Positions 17,404 through 26,589 of a stretch of 64,000 bases of DNA are shown one piece after another (position 1 is the first letter of the stretch; each line of letters starts with the position of its first letter). Location of the stretch: positions 992,001-1,056,000 of the forward strand of contig CBDANK010000004.1 in NCBI GenBank assembly GCA_965197565.1, in the 5' to 3' direction. Position numbers and translations under genes: made by a program. The DNA comes from G963667675 sp965197565 (GTDB lineage: Bacteria; Chloroflexota; Dehalococcoidia; Lucifugimonadales; UBA3495). The notes under the pieces are model-generated. The model made no database searches. It was not told the origin of the DNA and was given only the letters and a program-made list of their open reading frames with translations.

Positions 17404-18620
17404 CTAACCCAGGGCGCCGCCAATGATTGCTTCGGCAACCTCGTCGTCGGACATCCCCAGCACCTCTTGGAGCACCAATTCGTTGTGCTGGCCCATCACC
17501 GGGGCCGGGAAGCGGGGACCGCTGGGGTAACCAGCGATGCGAAATTGGTGGCCGGTGTAGGGAATGTTGCCCATCTCAGGGTGGTCCAAGTTCCGAAAAA
17601 AACCCCGGTGGGCCAATTGCGGGTCTTGGAGTAGGTCGCTGCTTCGCTGCACCGCCCCTGCGGGAATGCCGTGTGATTGGAGCAAGTCCATAACCTCTTG
17701 GGGCGACCGGCTGCTGGTCCACTGGGCCAGGTTCCGGTCTATCTCGTCCTGGTGCGCCAGTCGGCCTTGAGCGGTTTGAAACCGGTTGTCTTGGCCCCAA
17801 TCCGGGTCTCCAATTGCCCGGCGCAGGGCCCTCCATTGCTCGTCGTTCTCTATGGGAATGACGCACCACTGGTCGTCGCCTTGGCAAGGATAGGCCCCGT
17901 GGGGCGCCGATGTTGTCGACCGGTTGCCGTCACGGGACACCGTTCTTCCGCTGACCCGGAAATCTATGGTCTGAGGGGCCAGGAAATGGAGAGACATCTC
18001 CAGTTGACTGCCGTCAATGTACTGGCCCTGGCCGGTTCTCCGCCGGTGGTCCAGAGCGGCCATGATGGCCGCTGCCAGGAAACGTGGAGCTATGGTGTCG
18101 GTGTATGCAACCCAGGGCCCGTCGGGCGGCAGGTCCGGCTAACCGGTAACTTCGTAAAACCCCGCAATGGCGCCGGCGTGAAATCCAAAGCCGGCGAATG
18201 ACGCTGCCGGGCCGGTCTGACCCATGAGGCAGGTGCTGGCCATGATTATCGAAGAGTTGAGGGCGCGGGCCTTTTCGTAACCGATGCCAAGTCCGTCCAC
18301 CGTGCCTGGCGTGAAACTCTCGATGTACAGGTCGGCCCAAGCAATCAACCGGTGAGCCACACCTAGTCCAGCCGGATTTTCAAGTCCAAGGTCAAGCCAA
18401 ACTTGGAAGTGTTGAAGTCCCCGAAGAATTGGGTCCGGTCCGGACCGGGCACGTTATCCTTGAAGGGGCCGGCGATCCGTAGAATGTCCATAGGGGCCGT
18501 CGTCTCCACCCGGACCGTGGTTGCGCCGTGATCGGCCAAATACTTGGCGGTGATAGGCCCCACGCCCACCCAGGAAAAGTCGGCTATTTTTATTCCGTCG
18601 CAGGGCAACCTATCCGGCAT
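17404..18620 (-). pseudogene. Decayed CaiB/BaiF (class III) CoA-transferase, C-type half
   Basis: Three consecutive minus-strand fragments together align end to end with the C-terminal half of the 820-residue fusion gene next door. Fragment one (MPDRLPCDGIKIADFSWVG...) shifts frame at the short T-run 18377-18380; one extra T there would restore ...LDLKNPAGLGVAHRLIAWAD, matching the paralogue's LNLKTPEGIEIAKRLIGWAD. Fragment two ends at 18139-18141, where EVTG-stop-PDLPPDGPW replaces EVTGWPDLPPDGPW, a TGG to TAG change. The active-site region around AYTDTIAPRF is still recognisable. The start has an AAGGAGCGG site nine bases after the upstream gene. It is either a true pseudogene or, less likely with two lesions, sequence error. 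Confidence 0.88.
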
Positions 18621-18629
18621 GACCGCTCC

Positions 18630-19856
18630 TTAATTTCCGGCTGAGCCGCAGGCTTTGGCTATCTCGGCTGTGGAATACCCGAGCACGCCCCCCAGCACTT
18701 CGTCATTGTGTTCGCCCAGCCGGGGCGCCCAGCGGCGCACCTTCATCGGCATCTCGCTCAGGCGGGCGAACAGGCCGGGCGCCTGTACCTCTTGCCCGTT
18801 GGGCAAGGGTGCGGTGAGCCAGTAGGCCCGTTCCTCAAGCTGCTGAAAACGAGTCAACTCTTGGATGGTGCTCACCGGCGCCATGGATACCCCCTCCCGC
18901 AGGCTTTTCTCTAAGAGCTGATTCTTGGTCTTGCCCAACACGTAACGGTCGATCGGGTCTAGTACCTCGTCAAGAGTATGGGACACCGGCTCACCCTGGA
19001 TCAATCTAATGTGATAAGTGGGCCAGTCTTCGTCGTCAAGCCACGCCTCCGGCATCAGCCCATCCTGGATGCACCACTGGAGCAGCGCGGACAATGCCCC
19101 TCCTATAGGAAACAGGACCACGTAGCCGTCCGCGCACTCATAAACCAGCCGCAAAGAGACCGCCCCCGACTGAAGCGCGGGTCCGGCCCGTTTGAAGTCG
19201 AACCCCTGAATGGCTTGGGCCACCATGGCGTTCAACATCGTCCATACCATGGCGGTCTGAGCGGAAACGTCTACGAACTGGCCTTCGCCGCTGCCGGTCA
19301 TCCTGGCGTGGGCGGTGAGGGCTCCCACCGCCGCCTCCGCCGAGGCGTGAAGCCAGGCTTGGGGCACTGAAAGCCGCACCGGCGGCCGGTCGGGATGTCC
19401 CTGGAGACTCATGGGGCCTCCCATGGCTGCCAGGGTCAGGTCACTGGCGGCTAACTCGGCGTAGGGACCGTTTTGTCCGAAGGGAGTGATGGCTACGTAT
19501 ACAATGCGAGGATTGACCTGCCGCAGGTCATCAAACCCCAGCCCCAGACTTGACATCTCACCGGGGCGGGCCGATTCGATAACGAAATCAGACTCTTTGG
19601 CGAGGCTGGTCAGAGCGCGGCGTCCGGCGTCCGAAGCAAAGTCCAGAGTAATTCCTCGTTTGTTGCGGTTGAAGGCATAGTAGAGAAGGCTGCGCTCCGC
19701 CTCGGGAGCATCATCGAGAAAGGGTCCCATTCTCCGGCTCGAGGAACCTTGGGGCGGCTCTATTTTGATAACATCGGCCCCCAAGTCGCCCAGGATCATG
19801 CTGGCCAACTCGCCCCGGTTTTTGGTGAGGTCCAGAACGGTGTAAGGACTAAGCAT
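18630..19856 (-). CDS. CaiB/BaiF CoA-transferase, N-type half as a separate gene
   Basis: A 408-residue class III CoA-transferase-fold protein: MLSPYTVLDLTKNRGELASMILGDLGADVIKIEPPQGSSSRR, NRNKRGITLDFASDAGRRAL, NPRIVYVAITPFGQNGPYAE. It aligns along its whole length with residues 1-400 of the 820-residue fusion just upstream. Where active CaiB enzymes carry the catalytic Asp after the GxP..P stretch, this protein reads LSVPQAWLHASAEAAVGAL with no Asp, so it is probably a structural partner. Its natural partner, the adjacent C-type gene, is broken, which leaves this gene orphaned or pairing with another subunit. It starts 48 bp after the fusion gene ends. Confidence 0.85.
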   Translation of the reverse strand: MLSPYTVLDLTKNRGELASMILGDLGADVIKIEPPQGSSSRRMGPFLDDAPEAERSLLYYAFNRNKRGITLDFASDAGRRALTSLAKESDFVIESARPGEMSSLGLGFDDLRQVNPRIVYVAITPFGQNGPYAELAASDLTLAAMGGPMSLQGHPDRPPVRLSVPQAWLHASAEAAVGALTAHARMTGSGEGQFVDVSAQTAMVWTMLNAMVAQAIQGFDFKRAGPALQSGAVSLRLVYECADGYVVLFPIGGALSALLQWCIQDGLMPEAWLDDEDWPTYHIRLIQGEPVSHTLDEVLDPIDRYVLGKTKNQLLEKSLREGVSMAPVSTIQELTRFQQLEERAYWLTAPLPNGQEVQAPGLFARLSEMPMKVRRWAPRLGEHNDEVLGGVLGYSTAEIAKACGSAGN

Positions 19857-19904
19857 TGCTGTGCACTTCCTTAGAAAGGGGCGGCTTACGGCTTACATTG
19901 GGAG

Positions 19905-22367
19905 CTACTCCAGCGCGGCAGCGATTACCGCCTCGCCAATCTCGTCGTCACTCATCCCCAGGACCTCTTTCAGTACTTGTTCGTTGTGCTGGCCCATCAC
20001 CGGAGGAGCAAAGCGAGGGCCACTGTCGTAGCCCCGAATATTGAACAGATGCCCGGTGTAAGGGGCGCGCCCCACCTCGGGGTGTTCCAATTCTCGAAAA
20101 AGACGGCGGTGGATGAGTTGCGGGTCTTTCATCAGGTCGCTGCTTCGCTGCACTACTCCCGCTGGCACGGCCTGTGCCTGTAGTAGCCGCATCACCTCCT
20201 GGGGGGCGCAATCCGAGGTCCAAGCGGAAATGCGCCGGTCTATCTCGTCTTGATGGTCTAGGCGTCCGGCGGCGGTGTCGAACCGGGGATCCCTGGCCCA
20301 ATCGGGGTCCCCTATAGCTTGCCGCAGGCCGGTCCATTGGTCATCATTTTGGACGGCGATGGCGCACCACTGGTCCTCACCGGCACAGGGATACACTCCA
20401 TGAGGAGCAGCCGTGTCCGACCGGTTACCCTTCCGCGTCGCCAAACGGCCGCTTGATTTGAAGTCGATAATCTCGGGAGCAAGGAATTGCAGCGACATTT
20501 CCATTTGCCCGGCGTCGATAAACTGGCCTTGGCCGGTCCGGCGGCGGTGGTCCAAAGCAGCCATTACCGTCGAGGCAAGGATGCGGGGAGCTATGGCATC
20601 GGTGTAGGCAATCCAGGGACCGTCGGGCGGAAGGTCGGGCCAACCCGTTACTTCATAGAAACCCGCGATGGCTCCGGCGTGGAACCCATATCCGGAAAAG
20701 GCCGCCGCCGGCCCGGTTTGCCCCATTAGACAAGTGCTGACCATGATGATCGAAGGGTTTAACGCCCGAACAGTGTCGTAATCGATTCCCAGACCGGCCA
20801 CTGTACCCGGAGTGAAGCTTTCGATATACACATCGGCCCAGCCGATGAGACGCTTGGCGATCTCGATGCCCTCAGGCGTCTTCAAATTCAAGGTCAGGCC
20901 CAACTTGGAGGTGTTGAAGTCGTTAAAGGCGTGGGTACGGTTGGGCCCAATTGCTTGGTCCTTGTAAGGGCCCAGAAAACGCACAGTATCCGGACGGTTT
21001 TGGCTCTCTACCCGCACCACAGTGGCGCCATGGTCTGCCAGGTACTTGGTGGTGGTTGGGCCTACCCAGACCCAGGTAAAGTCGGCTACTTTGACCCCTT
21101 CAAAGGGCAGAGGCGCGGGCGTCACATTTCTTGGCTTGGCGCGGCCGGCGGCCGCCGGAGACTTTTGTTTCGATGGACTAGAGAGGGGACTAGACAAGCT
21201 TTCCAGGACTTCCCGGTTATGCTGGCCCAAGGCTGGGGGCCAACGCCGGACCTTCATCGGCGTTTCGGTCAATTGCGCCGGCAGGCCGGGCGCTTCTACT
21301 GTGGCCCCGTTCGGTAGTGGCGCAGTAAGCCAGTAGCCTCGCGCCTCAAGTTGGCGGAAGCGGGCCAAATCCTCGAAAGAATGCACCGGCGCCAGGCTGA
21401 CTTGTTCCCTCAGTCCCGACTCCAGCAACTCAGACTTGGTCCGGGTTCTCACAAACCGCCCCACAGCATCCACAACTTCATTCAGCTCGTATCTGATTGG
21501 CTCCCCCTGGACCAATTTCCTCTGGTATACTGGCCAATCTTCCCCTTCGATCCACTCATTGGGCACTATACCGTCTTCCACCAACCAGCGGACCACCTTG
21601 GTCAACGTTGAAGTCATCGGCGCCGCCACAATGTAGCCGTCGGCGCACTGGTACACCAAGGGTATGTTCATAGTGCCGGACTGAATGGCAGAACCGCTGC
21701 GATTGAAGTCGAAGCCCTGAATTGCGTGGGCAACGCGCCCGTGCAACATGGTCCAAACCGTGGCTGCTTGGGCGGAAACGTCGACGAACTGGGCTTCATC
21801 GGTGGCCCTCATGCGGGCATGGGCGGTAAGCGCCCCCACAACGGCTTCCACCGAAGCGTGAAGCCACACCTGGGGCACCGAGATACGGACCGGCGGCCGG
21901 CCCGGATCGCCCTGAACACTCATCTGTCCGCCCATAGCCGCCAGGGTCAGGTCGCTGGCGGCCAGTCCAGCGTAGGGCCCATCTTGTCCGTAGGGTGTGA
22001 TCGCCACATAAACAATTCTGGGATTGGCCTGCCGGAGGCTATCGAAACCCAGCCCCAGCTTGTCCATCTCCCCAGGCCGGGCCGATTCGACAATAAAGTC
22101 TGCCTTCCCTGCCAAAGCGACTAGAGCCCGACGGCCTTCTTCCGCTGCCAGGTCCAGAGTAACGCCCCGTTTGTTGCGGTTGAAAGCAAAATACCGAAGA
22201 CTGTTCTCGAGCTGAGGAGCATTATCCAGAAATGGTCCAACCCTGCGGCTCGATGAGCCTTGGGGCGGCTCGATTTTGATGACATCGGCGCCCAGGTCCC
22301 CCAGGACCATGCTGGCTAGCTCACCCCGGTCGTCGGTCAAGTCGATAACTGTGTATGGGCTCAGCAT
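19905..22367 (-). CDS. Fused double CaiB/BaiF CoA-transferase
   Basis: An 820-residue protein made of two complete class III CoA-transferase modules. Module one (about 1-395) starts MLSPYTVIDLTDDRGELASMVLGDLGADVIKIEPP. A Ser/Pro/Lys/Ala-rich linker follows, then module two from LPFEGVKVADFTWVWVGPTTTKYLADHGATVVRVES. The catalytic Asp appears only in module two (PWIAYTDAIAPRILAS); module one has PQVWLHASVEAVVGAL instead. The enzyme should move CoA between a dicarboxylic acid and an aromatic or branched acid, as two-subunit members of the family do. The downstream genes repeat both modules as separate ORFs, so this is the fused twin of a duplicated locus. Confidence 0.88.
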   Translation of the reverse strand: MLSPYTVIDLTDDRGELASMVLGDLGADVIKIEPPQGSSSRRVGPFLDNAPQLENSLRYFAFNRNKRGVTLDLAAEEGRRALVALAGKADFIVESARPGEMDKLGLGFDSLRQANPRIVYVAITPYGQDGPYAGLAASDLTLAAMGGQMSVQGDPGRPPVRISVPQVWLHASVEAVVGALTAHARMRATDEAQFVDVSAQAATVWTMLHGRVAHAIQGFDFNRSGSAIQSGTMNIPLVYQCADGYIVAAPMTSTLTKVVRWLVEDGIVPNEWIEGEDWPVYQRKLVQGEPIRYELNEVVDAVGRFVRTRTKSELLESGLREQVSLAPVHSFEDLARFRQLEARGYWLTAPLPNGATVEAPGLPAQLTETPMKVRRWPPALGQHNREVLESLSSPLSSPSKQKSPAAAGRAKPRNVTPAPLPFEGVKVADFTWVWVGPTTTKYLADHGATVVRVESQNRPDTVRFLGPYKDQAIGPNRTHAFNDFNTSKLGLTLNLKTPEGIEIAKRLIGWADVYIESFTPGTVAGLGIDYDTVRALNPSIIMVSTCLMGQTGPAAAFSGYGFHAGAIAGFYEVTGWPDLPPDGPWIAYTDAIAPRILASTVMAALDHRRRTGQGQFIDAGQMEMSLQFLAPEIIDFKSSGRLATRKGNRSDTAAPHGVYPCAGEDQWCAIAVQNDDQWTGLRQAIGDPDWARDPRFDTAAGRLDHQDEIDRRISAWTSDCAPQEVMRLLQAQAVPAGVVQRSSDLMKDPQLIHRRLFRELEHPEVGRAPYTGHLFNIRGYDSGPRFAPPVMGQHNEQVLKEVLGMSDDEIGEAVIAAALE

Positions 22368-22515
22368 TGATTTCCAGCCTGATGAAATGTGGCGCGATTA
22401 TAGCATGTGCTGCAGATAGGGTAGAACTTGCCTTCTTGAATTGCTGGGAAAGATGAAGGTATCATGGGACTGCCAGCCAATCTGTTGCTCTAAGCCAAAG
22501 GCTTTGCGAGGTGCG

Positions 22516-24546
22516 ATGCTTTACCGCAGCTATAAATACTCCCAGTGGGACGGCACACAGCGGATATTTGATATCGACGCCGACGAGTTGATGGACCACC
22601 TCTCGGATGAAATGCTGCGGCAGGGTGACGTGATGCGGGCCCTGCGGGAGTTGTTCCGGCAAGGCTTTCAAAACCGCGAAGGCCAGCAACTGCCCGGACT
22701 GCGGGATTTGATGGAACAGCTTAAAAACCGCCGCCGCCAACAGTTGCAACAGTACAACATGGACTCGGTAATCGATGACCTAAAGGAGCGGTTGGAGGAC
22801 ATTGTCCAAACCGAACGATCGGGCATCGACCGCCGGTTGGAACAGGCCCAACAACAGTTGTCCGAAGCCTCCGATCAAGATAGGCCCGAACTGCAAAGCC
22901 TCTATAACCTCCTGGAGCAGCGAGCGGCCCGCAACCGGGAGAAACTGGACAACCTGCCCGAGGGAGCCGGCGGCCAGATTCAGGAGTTGATGGAGTACGA
23001 TTTCATCGACCCCGAAGCTCAACAGAAGTTCCAGGAATTACTGGACATGCTGAAGAGTCAGATGGCCCAGAATATCTCCCAGGATATGATGCGACAGGCC
23101 CAGGGGATGTCACCCGAAGATATGGCGGTCATGCGGGAAATGATGCGCCAGCTCAACCAGATGATGCGGGATCAGATGGAGGGACGGCAGCCCGATTTCG
23201 AAGGGTTCATGCAACAGTTTGGCCCCATGTTCGGACCCAATCCTCCCCAAAGCTTTGAAGAATTGATGGACCGGCTGCAACAACAGTTGGCCCAGATGCA
23301 GTCCATGCTGGAGAGCATGTCGCCGGAGATGCGGCAAGAGTTGGAGGATGCTTTAACCTCGGCCCTTGATCCGGAGACTCGCAGGGAGATGGCCGAATTC
23401 GCTTCCTTGATGGAACAGATGATGCCCATGGATGAGCTCCGCCGCCAATACCCATTCCTGGGCGACGACAGCCTGACCATGGAACAAGCGATGGAACTTA
23501 TGCGGGGTCTTCAAGACCAAGACCAGTTGGAAGAGGCCCTGCGGCAAGCAATGCGCACCGGAAACCTGGAGGACGTGGACCCGGACAAGCTGGCGGAGCT
23601 ATTGGGTGAGGAGGCGCGCCGGGCCTGGGAAGAGCTGGACCGGTTGCGTAAACTTCTGCAAGAGGCCGGTTACATTACCGACGATGACAAGATGGACCTG
23701 ACTGCCAGGGGGATGCGCCGCATCGGCCAAAAAGCCTTGAAGGAAGTGTTCGCCCGGCTGAAGAAAGACCGCATGGGCAACCACTTGGTCCACAGCAGGG
23801 GGGCCAACGGCGACCTGCTTGGCGAGACCAAGCCTTATGAGTTTGGCGATCCTTTCCAAATTGACCTACAGGCCAGCATCAAAAACGCGGTGCTGCGCGG
23901 CGGCTCGCAGATACCGGTACGTATGAGCTTGGAGGACTTTGAGGTTTACCGGACCGAGCACATGACCCGCACCGCCACCGTGGCGCTGCTGGACCAGAGC
24001 CGGTCCATGGGTCTGTTCAATAACTTTCAAGCGGCCAAGAAAGTAACCTTGGCTCTGATGGCTTTGATCCGGACCCAGTATCCCCGGGACACCTTATACG
24101 TGATTGGCTTTTCCGACTACGCCAGGGAGATCAAAGAAGAAGACTTGGCCAAGTTGAACTGGAACGCTTGGGTGTCGGGCACCAACCTGCATCATGCGTT
24201 GATGCTGGCCCGGAAGCTGCTCTCAAAGGAGAAGGGCGGCTCCAGGCAGATTCTGCTGATCACTGACGGAGAACCCACCGCCCACTTGGAGGGCGGACGG
24301 GCTTTTTTCAGCTACCCGCCCAGCTATCGCACGGAACAAGAGACATTAAAAGAGGTAACGCGGTGTACCCAGGAAGACATCGTGATTAACACTTTCATGT
24401 TGGAAAACTCCTACCAATTAGTGAACTTCGTGGACCGCTTGACCAAAATCAATCGGGGCCGAGCATTCTACAGCAGCGCCGACAACCTGGGTGAATACGT
24501 CCTGGTTGATTACGTGAGCAACCGCAGAAAACGGGTTGCCGCCTAG
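22516..24546 (+). CDS. VWA-domain protein with long Met/Gln-rich helical N-terminus (chelatase partner-like)
   Basis: About 676 residues. The N-terminal 400 are mostly helical and rich in Met, Gln, Glu and Arg (MMRQLNQMMRDQMEG..., MQSMLESMSPEMRQELEDAL). The C-terminal 200 form a von Willebrand A domain with an intact MIDAS: DQSRS at about residue 493 (VALLDQSRSMG), then the Thr of SGTNLHHAL and LLITDGEPTAHLEGG. The pattern VALLxxxxSM...GTNLHHAL...ITDGEPTAHLE resembles the Mycobacterium Rv0959-type proteins that work with a MoxR/Mg-chelatase-like AAA ATPase. No such ATPase is in the window. I chose ATG 22516 (GAGG six bases upstream) over an in-frame start at 22441. Confidence 0.82.
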   Translation: MLYRSYKYSQWDGTQRIFDIDADELMDHLSDEMLRQGDVMRALRELFRQGFQNREGQQLPGLRDLMEQLKNRRRQQLQQYNMDSVIDDLKERLEDIVQTERSGIDRRLEQAQQQLSEASDQDRPELQSLYNLLEQRAARNREKLDNLPEGAGGQIQELMEYDFIDPEAQQKFQELLDMLKSQMAQNISQDMMRQAQGMSPEDMAVMREMMRQLNQMMRDQMEGRQPDFEGFMQQFGPMFGPNPPQSFEELMDRLQQQLAQMQSMLESMSPEMRQELEDALTSALDPETRREMAEFASLMEQMMPMDELRRQYPFLGDDSLTMEQAMELMRGLQDQDQLEEALRQAMRTGNLEDVDPDKLAELLGEEARRAWEELDRLRKLLQEAGYITDDDKMDLTARGMRRIGQKALKEVFARLKKDRMGNHLVHSRGANGDLLGETKPYEFGDPFQIDLQASIKNAVLRGGSQIPVRMSLEDFEVYRTEHMTRTATVALLDQSRSMGLFNNFQAAKKVTLALMALIRTQYPRDTLYVIGFSDYAREIKEEDLAKLNWNAWVSGTNLHHALMLARKLLSKEKGGSRQILLITDGEPTAHLEGGRAFFSYPPSYRTEQETLKEVTRCTQEDIVINTFMLENSYQLVNFVDRLTKINRGRAFYSSADNLGEYVLVDYVSNRRKRVAA

Positions 24547-24678
24547 CCCTGACCGCGCTTGGGAGGGTGAGAACTCCTAGGGAAGACGGGGCCCGGTAGA
24601 AGGTTGTCTGCAGCGAAGGCCGTGAATTGCCAGCAACGCCGGAGACAAAACGCTGACCAAGCTAAAAGGATTGTGACC

Positions 24679-25617
24679 ATGCGAATCGGCATGTCGTTGA
24701 CCACCGGTTACAACATCAACCGCGACCTTCCAGAGGTACTGGAAAGCTTGGACGAGCAGGTCCAACTAATGGCTGAGTTAGGGTTTGACTCGTTGTCATT
24801 CGGGGACTATCACTTGAGCTTGCAGCACCACATTCAGGTCCTGCCCGCCATATCCCGCATGTCGGCCTACAGCGGCGAAATGCAGCTTGTGCCACTGTTC
24901 CTGCTGCCTTTCTATAACCCAATTCTGCTGGCTGAGCAGATCGCTACTTTGGACGTTATGACCGGAGGCCGCACTAGGGTGATCTGCAGCTTGGGCAACC
25001 GGGCCGAGCTTCACGCCGCATTCCAAACTCCGCTTAGAACACGGGTCTCCCGCTTCGTCGAGACAGTGGAGATCATGCGTTTGCTTTGGAGCCAGGATGA
25101 CGTCACCTACAGTGGAAGGCACTACCGTATCCAAGCGGGCATCTCCATAAACCCCAAGCCGGTCAACCGATCTGTGCCGATTTGGTCAGGTGTTGGAGCA
25201 GACCCGGCAATTCTCCGGGCGGCCCAGTTGGCCGATGCCTGGGTTATAAGTCCGGGTTGGACGCCGGCGTTTGTCAAAGACAAGCTGCGGTTCTACCGTG
25301 ACGCCCTGAATGAGTACGGCCGCAGCGACCAGGTCTCTGAGGTCGTCCTTAGACGCGATGCCCACTTGGCTCAGACCTCCGAGGCGGCCCACCGTGAGGC
25401 CCAACCCCTATTCGAGCAAGGTTATCGCGGCTGGCGCCCCGAGGTGCTTGATCAGGCGCTTATTATCGGAGGTCCCGGCGAGTGCATCAAGTACCTGGAA
25501 GAAATGGCGGAGCTGGGCGTCAATCATGTACTGTTCCGTTGCGCACTGGACCACCGCGAAGAAGCGTTGCAAACTATTCGCATTCTGGGCACCGAGGTTA
25601 TCCCTCACTTTCGCTAA
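24679..25617 (+). CDS. LLM-class flavin-dependent oxidoreductase
   Basis: A 312-residue luciferase-like enzyme beginning MRIGMSLTTGYNINRDLPEVLESLDEQVQLMAELGFDSLSFGDYH. The TIM-barrel landmarks are LVPLFLLPFYNPILLAEQIATLDVMTGGRTRVICSLGNRAEL, TVEIMRLLWSQDDVTYSGRHYRIQ and VPIWSGVGADPAILRAAQLADAWVISPG. The start at 24679 has AAGGA eight bases upstream; the longer open frame from 24604 adds 25 non-conserved residues. It follows the VWA gene by about 130 bp on the same strand. Substrate unknown. Confidence 0.86.
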   Translation: MRIGMSLTTGYNINRDLPEVLESLDEQVQLMAELGFDSLSFGDYHLSLQHHIQVLPAISRMSAYSGEMQLVPLFLLPFYNPILLAEQIATLDVMTGGRTRVICSLGNRAELHAAFQTPLRTRVSRFVETVEIMRLLWSQDDVTYSGRHYRIQAGISINPKPVNRSVPIWSGVGADPAILRAAQLADAWVISPGWTPAFVKDKLRFYRDALNEYGRSDQVSEVVLRRDAHLAQTSEAAHREAQPLFEQGYRGWRPEVLDQALIIGGPGECIKYLEEMAELGVNHVLFRCALDHREEALQTIRILGTEVIPHFR

Positions 25618-25842
25618 AGGCCCCACGACGGTCGCCCACTCTGCCTAGGAACTGTTCCCTGGTGCTTCATCTATAAATTAGTGCCGAGTCGCTCAGGATG
25701 ACCATGAAAAGCCTTGAATGATGGTTTCCAGGCTCCTTACGTGTCTTGAGGAAACCTGATAAGATAAAGGCAGTTAGCAGTAGATAACCGGATTTTCAAG
25801 GGTTATTAGGCTGCCCATCTGGGGACGGCCGGCTTTTAAGGC

Positions 25843-25866
25843 AGTCCAGTGAGGCTGGCAAAGTTT
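25843..25866 (+). promoter_or_regulatory. PyrR-binding loop (anti-antiterminator)
   Basis: The sequence AGTCCAGTGAGGCT followed by GGCAAAG matches the conserved RNA loop bound by PyrR (consensus around AGUCCNGNGAGGCU) as known from Bacillus pyr leaders. The AGTCC and GGCT arms can pair. With UMP bound, PyrR would hold this hairpin, block the antiterminator and let the downstream terminator form. It lies about 75 bp before the terminator and 200 bp before pyrR, whose product is the expected ligand. Confidence 0.88.
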
Positions 25867-25917
25867 GGAACCCTAGTCGATGCCGGGAAGACCGCCCATA
25901 GTGGTCCCGGCGCAGAC

Positions 25918-25948
25918 CCCTTGCCAGCCCTCTGGTGAGGGTTTTTTT
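25918..25948 (+). terminator. Rho-independent attenuator terminator before pyrR
   Basis: The stem CCC-TTGCCAG (25918-25927) pairs with CTGGTGA-GGG (25932-25941) through ten pairs including two G-U wobbles. The loop is CCCT and a run of seven T follows at 25942-25948. It sits between the PyrR-binding loop and the pyrR start, the expected place for an attenuator rather than for the end of a gene. Confidence 0.9.
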
Positions 25949-26043
25949 GTGGAGTGCAACCATGGTACTGAAGGCTTACCAGAGCTCATTGCAGATCTGC
26001 CCTGGCGCCGGGGACCACTTTTGAGGCGCCAGCTAGGAGAGCG

Positions 26044-26589
26044 ATGGCTGAACGCCAGGTCATGACTCAAGAAGACATCCGACGGGCCTTGACTAGGGTC
26101 GCTCACGAGATTCTAGAGCGGAACCGAGGCGCTCAAGACTTGATAATTGTGGGTATCTACACTCGTGGCGTGCTCCTGGCCAACCGGGTGGCCGGGAATA
26201 TCGCCGAGTTCGAGGGGAGCAAAGTGCCGGTGGCTGCTCTTGACATCAACTTGTACCGCGATGACTTGCGGGACCGGGCCCGTCCGGTGGTCCGCCCTAG
26301 CAAGATTCCGGTAGCTATTCACGACAAAAAGGTCGTGCTGGTAGACGACGTTTTGTATACGGGCCGCACTATTCGCGCCGCTATGGACGCTTTGAACGAT
26401 TTTGGGCGGCCAAAGCAGGTCCAATTGGCTATCTTGTTGGACCGAGGGCACCGGGAACTGCCCATTCGGCCGGATTTCGTGGGCCAAAACATCCCCACAG
26501 CGATGGACGAGCAGGTGAAAGTGCGTCTGCTGGAGACCGACGGGGTGGATGAAGTAGCAATCATCAGACGAGAGGGGCGAGGGGCATGA
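26044..26589 (+). CDS. pyrR: PyrR, bifunctional pyr operon regulator / uracil phosphoribosyltransferase
   Basis: A 181-residue PRTase-fold protein. The PRPP-binding motif VVLVDDVLYTGRTIRAAMDAL is intact, and the N-terminal MTQEDIRRALTRVAHEILERN is typical of PyrR. DINLYRDDL and LAILLDRGHRELPIRPDFVGQNIPT are also family signatures. PyrR senses UMP/UTP, binds the leader RNA and causes termination. The binding loop and terminator just upstream support autogenous control. Start ATG with AGGAGAG; the TGA overlaps the pyrB ATG by four bases (ATGA), indicating translational coupling. Confidence 0.95.
   Translation: MAERQVMTQEDIRRALTRVAHEILERNRGAQDLIIVGIYTRGVLLANRVAGNIAEFEGSKVPVAALDINLYRDDLRDRARPVVRPSKIPVAIHDKKVVLVDDVLYTGRTIRAAMDALNDFGRPKQVQLAILLDRGHRELPIRPDFVGQNIPTAMDEQVKVRLLETDGVDEVAIIRREGRGA

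Larger units (their letters stand above)
25618..26043 (+). promoter_or_regulatory. Leader region of the pyr operon (426 bp, no gene)
   Basis: No coding frame is convincing here. The stretch carries the control region of the pyrimidine genes: a possible promoter (TTACGT at 25737-25742, 17-bp spacer, TAAGAT at 25760-25765; weak match), a PyrR-binding loop at 25843, and an intrinsic terminator at 25918-25948, 95 bp before pyrR. The order loop-terminator-pyrR is that of PyrR transcription attenuation in Gram-positive bacteria. The promoter call is tentative. Confidence 0.75.

Noticed and set aside
18139..18141. TAG in the CoA-transferase fragment as pyrrolysine or readthrough
   Set aside because: The paralogue has Trp (TGG) here, so TGG to TAG is a plain mutation, and a separate frameshift 240 bases upstream shows the gene is decayed.
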